Of a stretch of DNA of 64,000 nt, positions 25,759 through 34,213 are shown in pieces. The stretch covers positions 8,928,001 to 8,992,000 of the forward strand of contig NZ_CP066831.1 in NCBI RefSeq assembly GCF_016598615.1. Reading direction: 5' to 3'. The stretch's first letter is position 1. The number at the start of each line of letters is the position of its first letter. The notes below the pieces were generated by a model that did no database searches, was not told the origin of the DNA, and was given only the letters and a program-made list of their open reading frames with translations. This DNA comes from Streptomyces liliifuscus. Its GTDB lineage: Bacteria; Actinomycetota; Actinomycetes; Streptomycetales; Streptomycetaceae. The translations under genes were made by a program, and so were the position numbers.

Positions 25759-27258
25759 ATGGCGCAGTGGACCTCGGCGGTGGGTGCCGCTCAGCTCGCG
25801 CGGCTGCTCAACTCCCAGCAGGAGCGCCCCGCGGGCCCCGGCACACGCCGTCCGCCCGCCTATCGCGCCCTCGCCGACGGCGTGCGTCTGCTCGTCCTCG
25901 AAGGGCGCGTCCCCGTCGCCGCACGGCTCCCCGCCGAGCGCGAACTGGCCCTCTCCCTGTCCGTGAGCCGCACCACGGTGGCGGCCGCCTACGAGGCGCT
26001 GCGCGCCGAAGGGTTCCTGGAGTCCCGCAGGGGAGCGGGCAGCTGGACGGCCGTACCGGCCGGGAACCCACTGCCCGCGCGCGGCCTGGAACCGCTGCCG
26101 CCCGAGGCCCTCGGCTCCATGATCGACCTGGGCTGCGCGGCCCTGCCCGCCCCCGAGCCATGGCTCACCCGTGCCGTCCAGGGCGCGCTGGAGGAGCTAC
26201 CGCCGTACGCCCACACGCACGGCGACTATCCGGCGGGGCTGCCCGCGCTGCGCGAGATGCTGGCCGAGCGGTACACCGCGCGCGGCATCCCGACCATGCC
26301 CGAACAGATCATGGTGACCACCGGGGCCATGGGCGCCATCGACGCCATCTGTCACCTCTTCGCCGGGCGCGGCGAACGCATCGCCGTCGAGTCGCCGTCC
26401 TACGCCAACATCCTTCAGCTGATGCGCGAGGCCGGGGCCCGGCTGGTGCCCGTCGCCATGGCCGAGGGGCTGGCGGGCTGGGACATGGACCGCTGGCGGC
26501 AGGTGCTGCGCGACGCGGCGCCCCGGCTGGCCTATGTCGTCGCGGACTTCCACAACCCGACCGGCGCGCTCGCCGACGAGGACCAGCGGCGGCGGCTCGT
26601 CGACGCGGCCCGCTCCGCCGGCACGGTGCTGATCGTGGACGAGACCATGAGCGAGCTCCATCTGGACGAGGGCGTCGAAATGCCGCGTCCCGTCTGCGGT
26701 TTCGACCCGGCCGGGTCCACGGTCATCACCGTCGGCTCGGCCAGCAAGGCGTTCTGGGCGGGGATGCGGATCGGTTGGGTCCGTGCCGCTCCCGACGTGA
26801 TCCGCAGTCTGGTCGCGGCCCGCGCGTACGCGGACCTCGGCACCCCCGTCCTGGAGCAGCTCGCCGTGAACTGGCTGCTCAGCACCGGTGGCTGGGAGCA
26901 GGCCGTGGACATCCGGCGCACCCAGGCCCGCGAGAACCGCGACGCGCTCGTGACGGCCCTGCGCCGTGAACTGCCCGGCTGGGAGTACGACGTGCCGCGC
27001 GGCGGGCTCACCCTGTGGGTGCGTACCGGCGGACTGTCCGGTTCACGGCTGGCCGAGGTCGGTGAGCGGGTGGGCGTGCGCGTGCCCTCCGGGCCCCGCT
27101 TCGGGGTCGACGGTGCCTTCGAGGGCTATGTGCGGCTGCCGTTCACCGTCGGCGGCGCGGTGGCCGACGAGGCGGCGACGCGCCTGGCCGCGGCCGCCCG
27201 GCTGGTGGAGTCGGGGGCGAACGGCGGAACGGAGTCGCCGCGCACGTTCGTGGCGTGA
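25759..27258 (+). CDS. MocR-type regulator (GntR wHTH fused to PLP aminotransferase fold)
   Basis: A 499-aa fusion. Residues about 40-98 form a GntR-like winged helix (LPAERELALSLSVSRTTVAAAYEALRAEGFLESRRGAGSW). The remainder is a fold-type I aminotransferase domain with VVADFHNPTGAL, VLIVDETMSEL and TVGSASKAFWAGMRIGWVR, where Lys330 should bind pyridoxal phosphate. MocR proteins sense PLP-linked metabolites and regulate a neighbour, here most likely the divergent YczE-like operon and itself. The ATG at 25759 is chosen although the frame is open upstream, because it starts the regulator fold (MAQWTSAVGAAQLARLL). Confidence 0.9.
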   Translation: MAQWTSAVGAAQLARLLNSQQERPAGPGTRRPPAYRALADGVRLLVLEGRVPVAARLPAERELALSLSVSRTTVAAAYEALRAEGFLESRRGAGSWTAVPAGNPLPARGLEPLPPEALGSMIDLGCAALPAPEPWLTRAVQGALEELPPYAHTHGDYPAGLPALREMLAERYTARGIPTMPEQIMVTTGAMGAIDAICHLFAGRGERIAVESPSYANILQLMREAGARLVPVAMAEGLAGWDMDRWRQVLRDAAPRLAYVVADFHNPTGALADEDQRRRLVDAARSAGTVLIVDETMSELHLDEGVEMPRPVCGFDPAGSTVITVGSASKAFWAGMRIGWVRAAPDVIRSLVAARAYADLGTPVLEQLAVNWLLSTGGWEQAVDIRRTQARENRDALVTALRRELPGWEYDVPRGGLTLWVRTGGLSGSRLAEVGERVGVRVPSGPRFGVDGAFEGYVRLPFTVGGAVADEAATRLAAAARLVESGANGGTESPRTFVA

Positions 27259-27371
27259 CGCTTCCGGATGCGCCTTGTGCGGTGACGTCCCCAGAGCCCT
27301 GCGCTCCGGCAACGCTCGGCACTCCTGGCCGCTGCCGACCGGCCAGTGGCGAGGGGAGTGGACGGAGAGAG

Positions 27372-27399
27372 GGCGCCACGCGTTCTCGTGCGTGGCGCC
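27372..27399. terminator. Bidirectional hairpin between mocR-like and FtsK-like genes
   Basis: GGCGCCACGC at 27372-27381 pairs perfectly with GCGTGGCGCC at 27390-27399 around an eight-base loop, between two convergent stops. Confidence 0.7.
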
Positions 27400-27414
27400 T
27401 CGCCCTCTGCCCGT

Positions 27415-29037
27415 TCAGCCTTCCGCGGGGACGCCCAAGGCACCCGGAGCGGTGAAGCGCACGGGGCTTTCCGGGGCTGCGTCCGCGAGGTCCGCCGGTG
27501 CCGGGCCCGTCGGCTCGGCGTCCGCCGGAGTCGTGCGCGCCGGCAGCAGACCGACCACCGCCCGACGGTGGGCCTCGCTCGTCGCCTCGTCGTACGGGTC
27601 CGGGGTCGCCGGGACCTGGAGACGGTGGACCGGGCCCGAACCCAGCCGGGCGTAGCCGCGGCCGGGCGGCACGTCCGGTGTCGGAGTCGTGGGCGGGGGA
27701 GACCCGAGCACCGCTTCGAGCTGGCCCGTGGACGCGGGACCGAGCACGACACGCGCGCGTGTGTGCCCGCGTACCGCCTCGCTCAGTGACTCCAGGGCGT
27801 CGAACTGCTCGGCCACCACCACCGTCACACCCGCCGCGCGGCCGTGGCGCAGCGGCACCTGGAGGAGGGACTGGGGGTCCTTGCGGCCGTCGGCCGCCGC
27901 GAGATGGCCGAGCACCGTCGGACGGTCGAGGAGCAGCCAGAGGGGACGCCTGGTGTCCTCCGGCGGGGTGTGCCCCGCCTGCCGGGCGCGGTTCGCGGCG
28001 ATGAGCCGGCGCTCCGTCTCGTGCGCCGCCCACTCCAGGCTCGCCAGCGCGCCCGCCAGGCCGCACTCGATGCCCAGGACGCCGTCGCGGCCGGTCAGAC
28101 ACGCGAACTCGCCGCTGCCGCCGCCCTCGACGATCAGTACGTCGCCGTGCTGGAGGGCCTGCAGCGCCATCGAGCGCAGCAGGGTGGTCGTGCCGCTGCC
28201 GGGCCCGCCGACCGCGAGCAGATGCGGCTCGGTCGAACGCGCGCCCGTGCGCCAGACGACCGGCGGGGCGTCCCGCCGCTCCTCGCCGAAGGTGAGCGGA
28301 AGCGTGCGCTGGACGCCGGCCGGGTCGGTGAAGCCGAGGACGGTCTCGCCCGGGGCCGTGACGAAACGCTGGGCGGCGACATCGGTGGGAAGCGGCGGCA
28401 GCACCGTGACCGAGAGCTGGTTGCCCTCCTCGTCCCACGCGAAGCGGTACTCGCGCCCGCGGCCCGACTTGGTGTGCAGCAACTGCTCGATACGGGCACG
28501 CGCGTCCGCCTCCCCGTCGGTGAAGTACGCGGGGTAGTGGAGCGAGAGATGCGAGACACGGCCGGTGTCGTCGAACTCGTACGAGGTGAAGGCCTTGTCC
28601 CACTCGCCGCCGTGGGCGTAGAGCGGGGCCGGGTCCTCGGGAACCGAGAAGTAGGGGACGAGTGCTTCGTAGAGCGATTCGAGGCGCTTGGCCTGCGCCT
28701 CGTCGGGTCCTGACGGCCCGGTCGGGGTGCGGTCCCTGCCGTGCCACGCCGATGCACCCATCAGGGTGACGATGGCGAGCAGCGGCCCGTACGGGACGAG
28801 GGCCACGACCAGGACGACCGAAGCCACCAGGAACAGCAGTGGACCGCGCCGGTCCTTGGGGGTGTCCGCCCACTTGCGCCGTCCGGCGGCAGCCAGCCGG
28901 CGCAGTCCACGGGTGACCGTGATCAGTGGGTGAAGGACGTCGGTGGCGCTGTCGGCGGCCGTCCGGGCCAGGTCCCGACTGCGGGCGATCTGCGCGCTGC
29001 CGGTACTCAGAATGCGGGGAAGAGGGCGCCGGGCCAC
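27415..29037 (-). CDS. Membrane-anchored FtsK/TraB-like ATPase-fold protein with degenerate P-loop
   Basis: A 540-aa protein. Residues 1-55 are basic and helical; two membrane helices follow (GPLLFLVASVVLVVALVPYGPLLAIVTLMG, about 60-95). After a mixed domain of about 150 residues comes an ATPase fold resembling FtsK/SpoIIIE/TraB: HLLAVGGPGSGTTTLLRSMALQAL near residue 280, GDVLIVEGGG, RRPLWLLLDRPTVLG and GVTVVVAEQFDAL. The P-loop has Thr where Lys is expected (GPGSGTTT), so ATP hydrolysis is doubtful. GTG 29037 is fixed by AGGAG six bases upstream. A 64-aa membrane protein gene precedes it by 37 bases, suggesting an operon. Confidence 0.75.
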   Translation of the reverse strand: MARRPLPRILSTGSAQIARSRDLARTAADSATDVLHPLITVTRGLRRLAAAGRRKWADTPKDRRGPLLFLVASVVLVVALVPYGPLLAIVTLMGASAWHGRDRTPTGPSGPDEAQAKRLESLYEALVPYFSVPEDPAPLYAHGGEWDKAFTSYEFDDTGRVSHLSLHYPAYFTDGEADARARIEQLLHTKSGRGREYRFAWDEEGNQLSVTVLPPLPTDVAAQRFVTAPGETVLGFTDPAGVQRTLPLTFGEERRDAPPVVWRTGARSTEPHLLAVGGPGSGTTTLLRSMALQALQHGDVLIVEGGGSGEFACLTGRDGVLGIECGLAGALASLEWAAHETERRLIAANRARQAGHTPPEDTRRPLWLLLDRPTVLGHLAAADGRKDPQSLLQVPLRHGRAAGVTVVVAEQFDALESLSEAVRGHTRARVVLGPASTGQLEAVLGSPPPTTPTPDVPPGRGYARLGSGPVHRLQVPATPDPYDEATSEAHRRAVVGLLPARTTPADAEPTGPAPADLADAAPESPVRFTAPGALGVPAEG

Positions 29038-29074
29038 TGCTGTCTCCTGGAGGTGCGTGCGAACGGGATGGGCG

Positions 29075-29269
29075 TCAGAACTTGATCCCGCCGAGCAGCC
29101 CGGCCAGGCTCGCGCCGCCTGCCGTGATGCTCGGAGCGATGGCCGTGCCCGCGAGGTAGAACCCGAAGAGGGCGCAGACCAGCGCGTGCGAGGCCTTGAG
29201 GCCGTCCTTGCGGAAGAAGAGGAAGACGATGATGCCGAGCAGCACCACACCTGAGATGGACAGGATCAT
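29075..29269 (-). CDS. Small two-helix membrane protein
   Basis: A 64-aa hydrophobic protein with helices MILSISGVVLLGIIVFLFFR and ALVCALFGFYLAGTAIAPSITAG separated by a short charged loop (KDGLKASH). AGGAG lies seven bases before the ATG. Together with the FtsK-like gene 37 bases downstream it forms a membrane pair resembling the Tra/Spd genes of actinomycete conjugation modules, but no other transfer gene is near. The upstream region 29270-29400 is unusually AT-rich for this window (ATAAAAGG, TTATTTC). Confidence 0.75.
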   Translation of the reverse strand: MILSISGVVLLGIIVFLFFRKDGLKASHALVCALFGFYLAGTAIAPSITAGGASLAGLLGGIKF

Positions 29270-29585
29270 GAGAGTTCTCCTGGTCGATGGGGACAGTCAC
29301 CATGAGTACTTCCAGGCTCACAGGATGTATCCATACGATAAAAGGTGCAACAGAGTGAAATTCCGCTTATTTCACCCCGATGGCCCTGCCTGACAGGGCC
29401 TCCAGGGCGGCCGCTCGACGGTTTGCCGGATTCGTGGTGATCTTTGCCTCGGCCGGGCCCGGTCATGTGCCCGCGAAGCCAGTACGCTGGCGATTCACTC
29501 GTACGGCCGCACCGCTGACGGCCGCACGTTCCCGCAGTCCCGTTCGTTGTCGCATGTGTTGTCGCAGTGAGAGGCGGTCCCGCCG

Positions 29586-29978
29586 ATGAGTGAAGCCCCC
29601 GACCCCGAGGTCGTGGAGCTGGCGACCAAGATCTTCGATCTGGCCCGGAAGGGGCAGACCGAGGCGCTGGTGGCGTATGTGGACGCGGGTGTTCCGGCCA
29701 ATCTCACCAACGACCGCGGCGACTCGCTCGTGATGCTGGCCGCCTACCACGGCCACGCCGACGCGGTCCGCGCCCTCCTGGAGCGCGGCGCCGAGGCCGA
29801 CCGCATCAACGACCGAGGCCAGACTCCGCTCGCCGGAGCCGTGTTCAAGGGCGAGGACGCCGTGATCCGGGTCCTCCTCGACGCCGGTGCGGACCCCTCG
29901 GCGGGCACGCCCTCCGCCGTCGACACGGCTCGGATGTTCGGCAAGGCCGAATTGCTCGAACTGTTCGGCGTGCACTGA
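29586..29978 (+). CDS. Ankyrin repeat protein
   Basis: A 130-aa soluble protein consisting of about three ankyrin repeats: GQTEALVAYVDAGVPANLTNDRGDSLVMLAAYHGHADAVRALLERGAEADRINDRGQTPLAGAVFKGEDAVIRVLLDAGADPS is split by typical TPL/ALL turns. Ankyrin proteins mediate protein contacts; in actinomycetes small ones like this accompany catalase or stress genes, but no such partner is adjacent. The start ATG 29586 has a purine-rich AGAGGCGG stretch upstream. Confidence 0.88.
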   Translation: MSEAPDPEVVELATKIFDLARKGQTEALVAYVDAGVPANLTNDRGDSLVMLAAYHGHADAVRALLERGAEADRINDRGQTPLAGAVFKGEDAVIRVLLDAGADPSAGTPSAVDTARMFGKAELLELFGVH

Positions 29979-30173
29979 ACAAGACGCCTTGACCAGGCGA
30001 AACAACGATTTTGGGGGAGGCGGTACGGGGCCGCCGGAAATGCGGTCGCGGCAGCGAGAACCGCTGGGTCATCATGACGTCGTGATTCACGTACGCGATG
30101 GCTGGGCAGGTGTTGCCGCACCGCGCGGACCGTGATGCGGCCCGCACGGGCCACCGACGAGAGGCAGAGGAAG

Positions 30174-30233
30174 ATGGTCTACAGCAAGCAGGAAACGGCG
30201 GGCGCCCCGACGTGTTGTCACGCGGCCAGGTAA
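30174..30233 (+). CDS. Candidate 19-aa small ORF with Cys-Cys (leader peptide?)
   Basis: ATG at 30174, preceded by GAGGCAGAGGAAG, opens a 19-codon frame: MVYSKQETAGAPTCCHAAR, then TAA. Both Cys codons are TGT, rare in this GC-rich genome. The stop is 46 bases before the HEAT-repeat gene start, so it could be a leader peptide or a small independent peptide. Nothing else is evident in the 300-base interval 29979-30279. The function is not known; conservation has not been checked. Confidence 0.5.
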   Translation: MVYSKQETAGAPTCCHAAR

Positions 30234-30279
30234 AGCAGGATCCCCGGTTGCGTCGACGCTTGATGTGAGGCTGTTTCCC

Positions 30280-31698
30280 ATGTTCGATCCGGTCATAGCG
30301 CCCAGCGGTACGCTGCTCGGCCTGCTCCAGAGGGGCCGCGGCGACGGCACGCTGCACGCGCTCACCGCTCCGCGCGCCGAAGCGCTCGCGGCACTGAACC
30401 AGTGTGTGCTGCGCGACCCCCGCCACGACTGGCAGGTGGAGAACCGCTCCCTCTACTACGCACGTCTCTTTCTCGATCTGAGCGGCGAGCTCGACGAGAT
30501 CGAGGCGCACCTCTTCGACGCGGACGACGTCCTCGACACGGACGAGTCACGCACGGGCCTCGCGCTGGCCGTCCTCGGTCACCTCGCCTCGTACGGCAGG
30601 CGGGACGCGCTCGAACTGCTCCGGCGGTACGCCGCCTGCGGCGCCAACTGGGCCTGGGCCCTCGACGAACTGGCGCTGCGCGACGACGACGCCGGACTGC
30701 GCGCCCTGGCGGCCCCCGTCCTCGCCCGGTTCCCCGCGGATCCCGAGGGCGAGGCCGAGTTGGCGGTCGTCGTACGGGACTCCTTCGAACCGCGGCCCTG
30801 GCGCCTGTGGGCCGACGATCCCCGCGAATCCATCGGCGCACGTGTGCGCGGCGCCCAGGAAGCGGGCTCCTTCGACCGATGGCAACGGCAGATGCGACCG
30901 TCCGGGCCCCGCCCGGGGTGGAGCGTGCGGGCCGTCTTCGAGTGGGCCCAGCAAGGCATCGAACGCGGAGCGGCCCTCCATGTGCCGGCCGCGCGATGCC
31001 TCACGGCCGTCGCGGGACCCGAGGACCGCCCCGAGATCCTCGAGGCCGCCCGCTCCGGGGACGACGGCGCGCGCTGCACCGCCCTGCGCTATCTCGCCGA
31101 CAGCCAGGATCCCGACGTACTCGATCTCATCGAGGCCGCCCAGGCCTCCGCCTCACGGCTCGTCGTGGACGCCGCCGTGGACGCCTTCGAACGGATGCGG
31201 TCCATCGCCGCCGTGGAGCGGGCGCGCGGCTGGGTCCACCGCCCCGACGCCCTCGGAGAGGCCGCCGGGCGCGTCCTCGCCTGCCGGGGCGGCGCAGCGG
31301 ACCGGGAGCTCGTCCTCGGCGCCCTGCGCGAGGCCGTCCGGGGCGACGGGCCCGACGCCCCGACCCTGTGGACCCTCGTCGACGGCGCCGGACGGCTGGG
31401 CATCGCCAACGCGGCCCCCGTACTGCGGCATGTCTACCGGGAGACCGCCTCGTCCCATCTGCGCGGGCGCGCGGCCCGTGCGCTGGCCGCCACCGATCCC
31501 TCGTTCCCCGCCGGATTCGCCGTCGAGTGTCTCTGGGACTGCGAGGAGACCACCCGTGAGGTGGCCGCGCGGAACGCCGAGACGGGTGATGCCCGAGTGG
31601 TCGACCAGCTCCGGCGGCTCGCCGCCGATCCGGCCGAGGAGGCCGAGGTACAGACCGCGGTACGCAGCCGCATCGGACCGGACGCGTCCGCCGTGTGA
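30280..31698 (+). CDS. HEAT-repeat protein
   Basis: A 472-aa soluble alpha-helical solenoid. Repeated helical pairs are visible, for example SGDDGARCTALRYLADSQDPDVLDLIEAAQ, SRLVVDAAVDAFERMRS and SSHLRGRAARALAATDPSF, separated by Asp/Pro turns. HEAT solenoids serve as binding scaffolds; no catalytic motif is seen. ATG 30280 is preferred over GTG 30265 because GAGG lies about nine bases upstream. The 19-aa sORF precedes it. Confidence 0.75.
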   Translation: MFDPVIAPSGTLLGLLQRGRGDGTLHALTAPRAEALAALNQCVLRDPRHDWQVENRSLYYARLFLDLSGELDEIEAHLFDADDVLDTDESRTGLALAVLGHLASYGRRDALELLRRYAACGANWAWALDELALRDDDAGLRALAAPVLARFPADPEGEAELAVVVRDSFEPRPWRLWADDPRESIGARVRGAQEAGSFDRWQRQMRPSGPRPGWSVRAVFEWAQQGIERGAALHVPAARCLTAVAGPEDRPEILEAARSGDDGARCTALRYLADSQDPDVLDLIEAAQASASRLVVDAAVDAFERMRSIAAVERARGWVHRPDALGEAAGRVLACRGGAADRELVLGALREAVRGDGPDAPTLWTLVDGAGRLGIANAAPVLRHVYRETASSHLRGRAARALAATDPSFPAGFAVECLWDCEETTREVAARNAETGDARVVDQLRRLAADPAEEAEVQTAVRSRIGPDASAV

Positions 31699-31750
31699 GG
31701 CGACCGAGTGGGACAGCGGTGTGAGACCGCCGTGTGAGCGATCCGTCGTC

Positions 31751-31775
31751 GGCCCGTATCCCATTGGTACGGGCC
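31751..31775 (+). terminator. Hairpin after the HEAT-repeat gene
   Basis: GGCCCGTA at 31751-31758 pairs with TACGGGCC at 31768-31775 around a nine-base loop, 52 bases after the stop. A smaller GAGCG/CGCTC hairpin lies near 31822-31832. The rest of the interval to 31898 must carry the promoter of the glycosyltransferase operon, which I could not place. Confidence 0.5.
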
Positions 31776-31898
31776 CGGACGCCGGAGCGTGACCGGCCTG
31801 TGATGCAGGGGCATGCGGAGCGCAACGCTCACGGGACGTTCCTCATCCGGAAAGATCCACGTTGACGCGTCCACGTCCGGCCCGACGACAACACGGGT

Positions 31899-33023
31899 AT
31901 GCGTGTCGTCATCGTGACCGAATCCTTTCCCCCCGATGTGAACGGCGTGGCCCACTGCGCGCTCCAGACCGCCCGACACCTCGTCGAGCGCGGTCACGCC
32001 CCCATCGTCGTCGCCCCGGCCACCGCTGCCGGGAACGGGCCCGACGCCCACGCGCCGTGCCCCGTCGTCCGAGTCCCCTCCCTACCGCTCCCCGGCTACC
32101 CCCAGGTCCGCGTCGCCCTCCCCAGCCGACGCGTCGCCGCCGCGATCACCGAACACCGCGCCGACATCGTCCACCTGGCCAGCCCCTTCGTCCTCGGCGT
32201 CCGTGGCATGACGGCCGCCGCCCGGCTCGGCATCCCCGCCGTGGCCGTCTATCAGACCGACCTCGCCGGCTACGCCCGCACCTACGTGCACGCGGGCGAG
32301 GCCGCCGCCTGGCGTCGCATCCGCTCGGTCCACGCCGCCGCGGACATCACCCTCGCCCCGTCCACCCCGGCCCTGCACGACCTGGAGGCACACGGTGTGC
32401 CCCGGGTACGGCTGTGGCAGCGCGGTGTGGACACCGTTCGTTTCCGGCCGGAACACCGGGACGACACACTCCGCCGTGAACTCGCCCCGAACGGCGAGCT
32501 GATCGTCGGATACGTCGGCCGCCTCGCCCCCGAGAAGCAGGTCGAACTCCTCGCCGGAGCCTGCGGCCTGAACGGCGTACGAGTGGTCGTCGTCGGCGAC
32601 GGACCCAGCCAGCCGAGCCTGACGCAGGCCCTGCCCGGGGCCGTCTTCCTGGGCCGTCGTACCGGCGACGAACTCGCCCGGATCTTCGCCTCGCTGGACG
32701 TCTTCGTGCACACCGGACCGTTCGAGACCTTCTGCCAGACCGTCCAGGAGGCGATGGCGAGCGGCGTCCCGGTCGTCGCCCCCGCCGCGGGCGGACCGCT
32801 CGACCTGGTGGCGCACGGGCGTACGGGACTCCTCGTCCCGCCGCGCGACGAGGCCGCCGTGCGCGACGCGGTGTGGTCGCTCGCCGCCGATCCCGCACTT
32901 CGAGCCGCGTACGGCGCCGAGGCGCGGCGGACCGTCGAGGGCCGCACCTGGGCGGCCGTCGGGGACCAGCTCATCGGGCACTACACCGAGGTGCTCGCCG
33001 GACGGGCGGTGGTCGCGGCATGA
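31899..33023 (+). CDS. GT4 glycosyltransferase (MgtA/PimB-like)
   Basis: A 374-aa GT-B glycosyltransferase. N-lobe: MRVVIVTESFPPDVNGVAHCALQTARHL. C-lobe: IVGYVGRLAPEKQVELL, VVVVGDGPSQPSL and GPFETFCQTVQEAMASGVPVVAPAAGGPLDLV with the E-x7-E donor motif. Similar enzymes in actinomycetes are GDP-mannose-dependent alpha-mannosyltransferases acting on glycolipids or phosphoinositides; substrate assignment here is inference. It is the first gene of a three-gene coupled operon (ATGA overlaps). Confidence 0.87.
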   Translation: MRVVIVTESFPPDVNGVAHCALQTARHLVERGHAPIVVAPATAAGNGPDAHAPCPVVRVPSLPLPGYPQVRVALPSRRVAAAITEHRADIVHLASPFVLGVRGMTAAARLGIPAVAVYQTDLAGYARTYVHAGEAAAWRRIRSVHAAADITLAPSTPALHDLEAHGVPRVRLWQRGVDTVRFRPEHRDDTLRRELAPNGELIVGYVGRLAPEKQVELLAGACGLNGVRVVVVGDGPSQPSLTQALPGAVFLGRRTGDELARIFASLDVFVHTGPFETFCQTVQEAMASGVPVVAPAAGGPLDLVAHGRTGLLVPPRDEAAVRDAVWSLAADPALRAAYGAEARRTVEGRTWAAVGDQLIGHYTEVLAGRAVVAA

Positions 33024-34213
33024 GCAGGCCCCTGCGGATCGTCCGGCTCGCCAACTTCGTCGCCCCCGCCTCGGGCGGCCTGCGGACCGCGCTGCGCGAA
33101 CTGGGCGCCGGATACCTGGCGGCCGGGCACGAGCCCGTACTGATCGTGCCCGGCGAGCGCGCCTCGGACCGCGAGACCGAACAGGGGCGGGTGATCACGC
33201 TGCCGGGCCCGCTGCTGCCCGGCACCGGCGGCTACCGCGTCCTCACCGACAAGCGGCGTGTCGCCGGCCTCCTGGAGGCACTCGCGCCCGACCGCCTCGA
33301 GGTGTCCGACCGTACGACGCTGCGCTGGACCGGCGTCTGGGCGCGGCGCGCCCGGGTGCCCGCCGTGATGGTCTCCCACGAGACCGCCGACGGCGTACTG
33401 CGCACCTGGGGCCTCTCCGAGGGCATGGCCCGCAGGACCTCCGACGCCCTCAACATCCGTACCGCCCACCACTATTCACGGATCGTGTGCACCACGGAGT
33501 TCGCGGAGCGCGAGTTCGTCCGCATCGGTGCCCGCAATGTCGTACGCGCCCCGCTGGGCGTCGACCTGGAGGGCCGGCACCCCGCGCTGCGCGACCCGGG
33601 GCTGAGGGCCCGGCACGCGCGCGAGGACGAGGTCCTGCTCGTGATGTGCTCCCGGCTGTCCGTCGAGAAGCGGCCCGGCACGGCGCTCGAAGCCCTGGAG
33701 GCGATGCTGCGCCGCGGGCGGCGCGCGGTGCTCGTGGTGGCCGGTGACGGGCCGCTGCGGGCCCGCCTCGAACAGCGGGCGCGCGAACGGCGGCTGCCGG
33801 TCACCTTCCTCGGACATGTCGGCGACCGCGCGCTCCTGAGCGCTCTCCAGGCCTCCGCTGACGTGTGCCTCGCCCCCGGGCCCGCCGAGACCTTCGGGCT
33901 CGCGGCCCTGGAGGCGATGGCCTGCGGCACGCCCGTCGTCGCCAGTGCCTCCTCCGCGCTCTCGGAGGTCGTCGGCTCCGCCGGAGCCACCGCCGCGGAC
34001 AACGGAGAGGCGTTCGCGGACGAGATACGGATGATCCTGGACCGGCCCGAGAGCGAGCGGCGGGAGGCCGCACGCGCGCGTGCGGCCTGTTTCGGATGGC
34101 CGGCCGCCGTCGAGGCGTTCCTCACCGCCCACGACACCGAGGTCCGCGTGGGGCGGCCCGAGGCGCCCGCGGCGGCCCCCACGGTGGAACGGGCTCGGGA
34201 GGGCGTCGTATGA
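33020..34213 (+). CDS. GT4 glycosyltransferase, second of pair
   Basis: A 397-aa GT-B glycosyltransferase whose ATG overlaps the preceding stop. Motifs: RIVRLANFVAPASGGLRTALRELG, MCSRLSVEKRPGTALEALE, VLVVAGDGPLRARL and GPAETFGLAALEAMACGTPVVASASSALSEVV with E-x7-E. It differs clearly from the first enzyme, so the two probably add successive sugars. It contains no membrane helices. The following SGNH hydrolase gene is again coupled. Confidence 0.86.
   Translation: MSRPLRIVRLANFVAPASGGLRTALRELGAGYLAAGHEPVLIVPGERASDRETEQGRVITLPGPLLPGTGGYRVLTDKRRVAGLLEALAPDRLEVSDRTTLRWTGVWARRARVPAVMVSHETADGVLRTWGLSEGMARRTSDALNIRTAHHYSRIVCTTEFAEREFVRIGARNVVRAPLGVDLEGRHPALRDPGLRARHAREDEVLLVMCSRLSVEKRPGTALEALEAMLRRGRRAVLVVAGDGPLRARLEQRARERRLPVTFLGHVGDRALLSALQASADVCLAPGPAETFGLAALEAMACGTPVVASASSALSEVVGSAGATAADNGEAFADEIRMILDRPESERREAARARAACFGWPAAVEAFLTAHDTEVRVGRPEAPAAAPTVERAREGVV

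Noticed and set aside
27415..29269. Integrated conjugative element
   Set aside because: Only a Tra-like ATPase and a small membrane protein are present; no integrase, excisionase, replication gene or att-like direct repeats were seen, and the flanks look like core chromosome.
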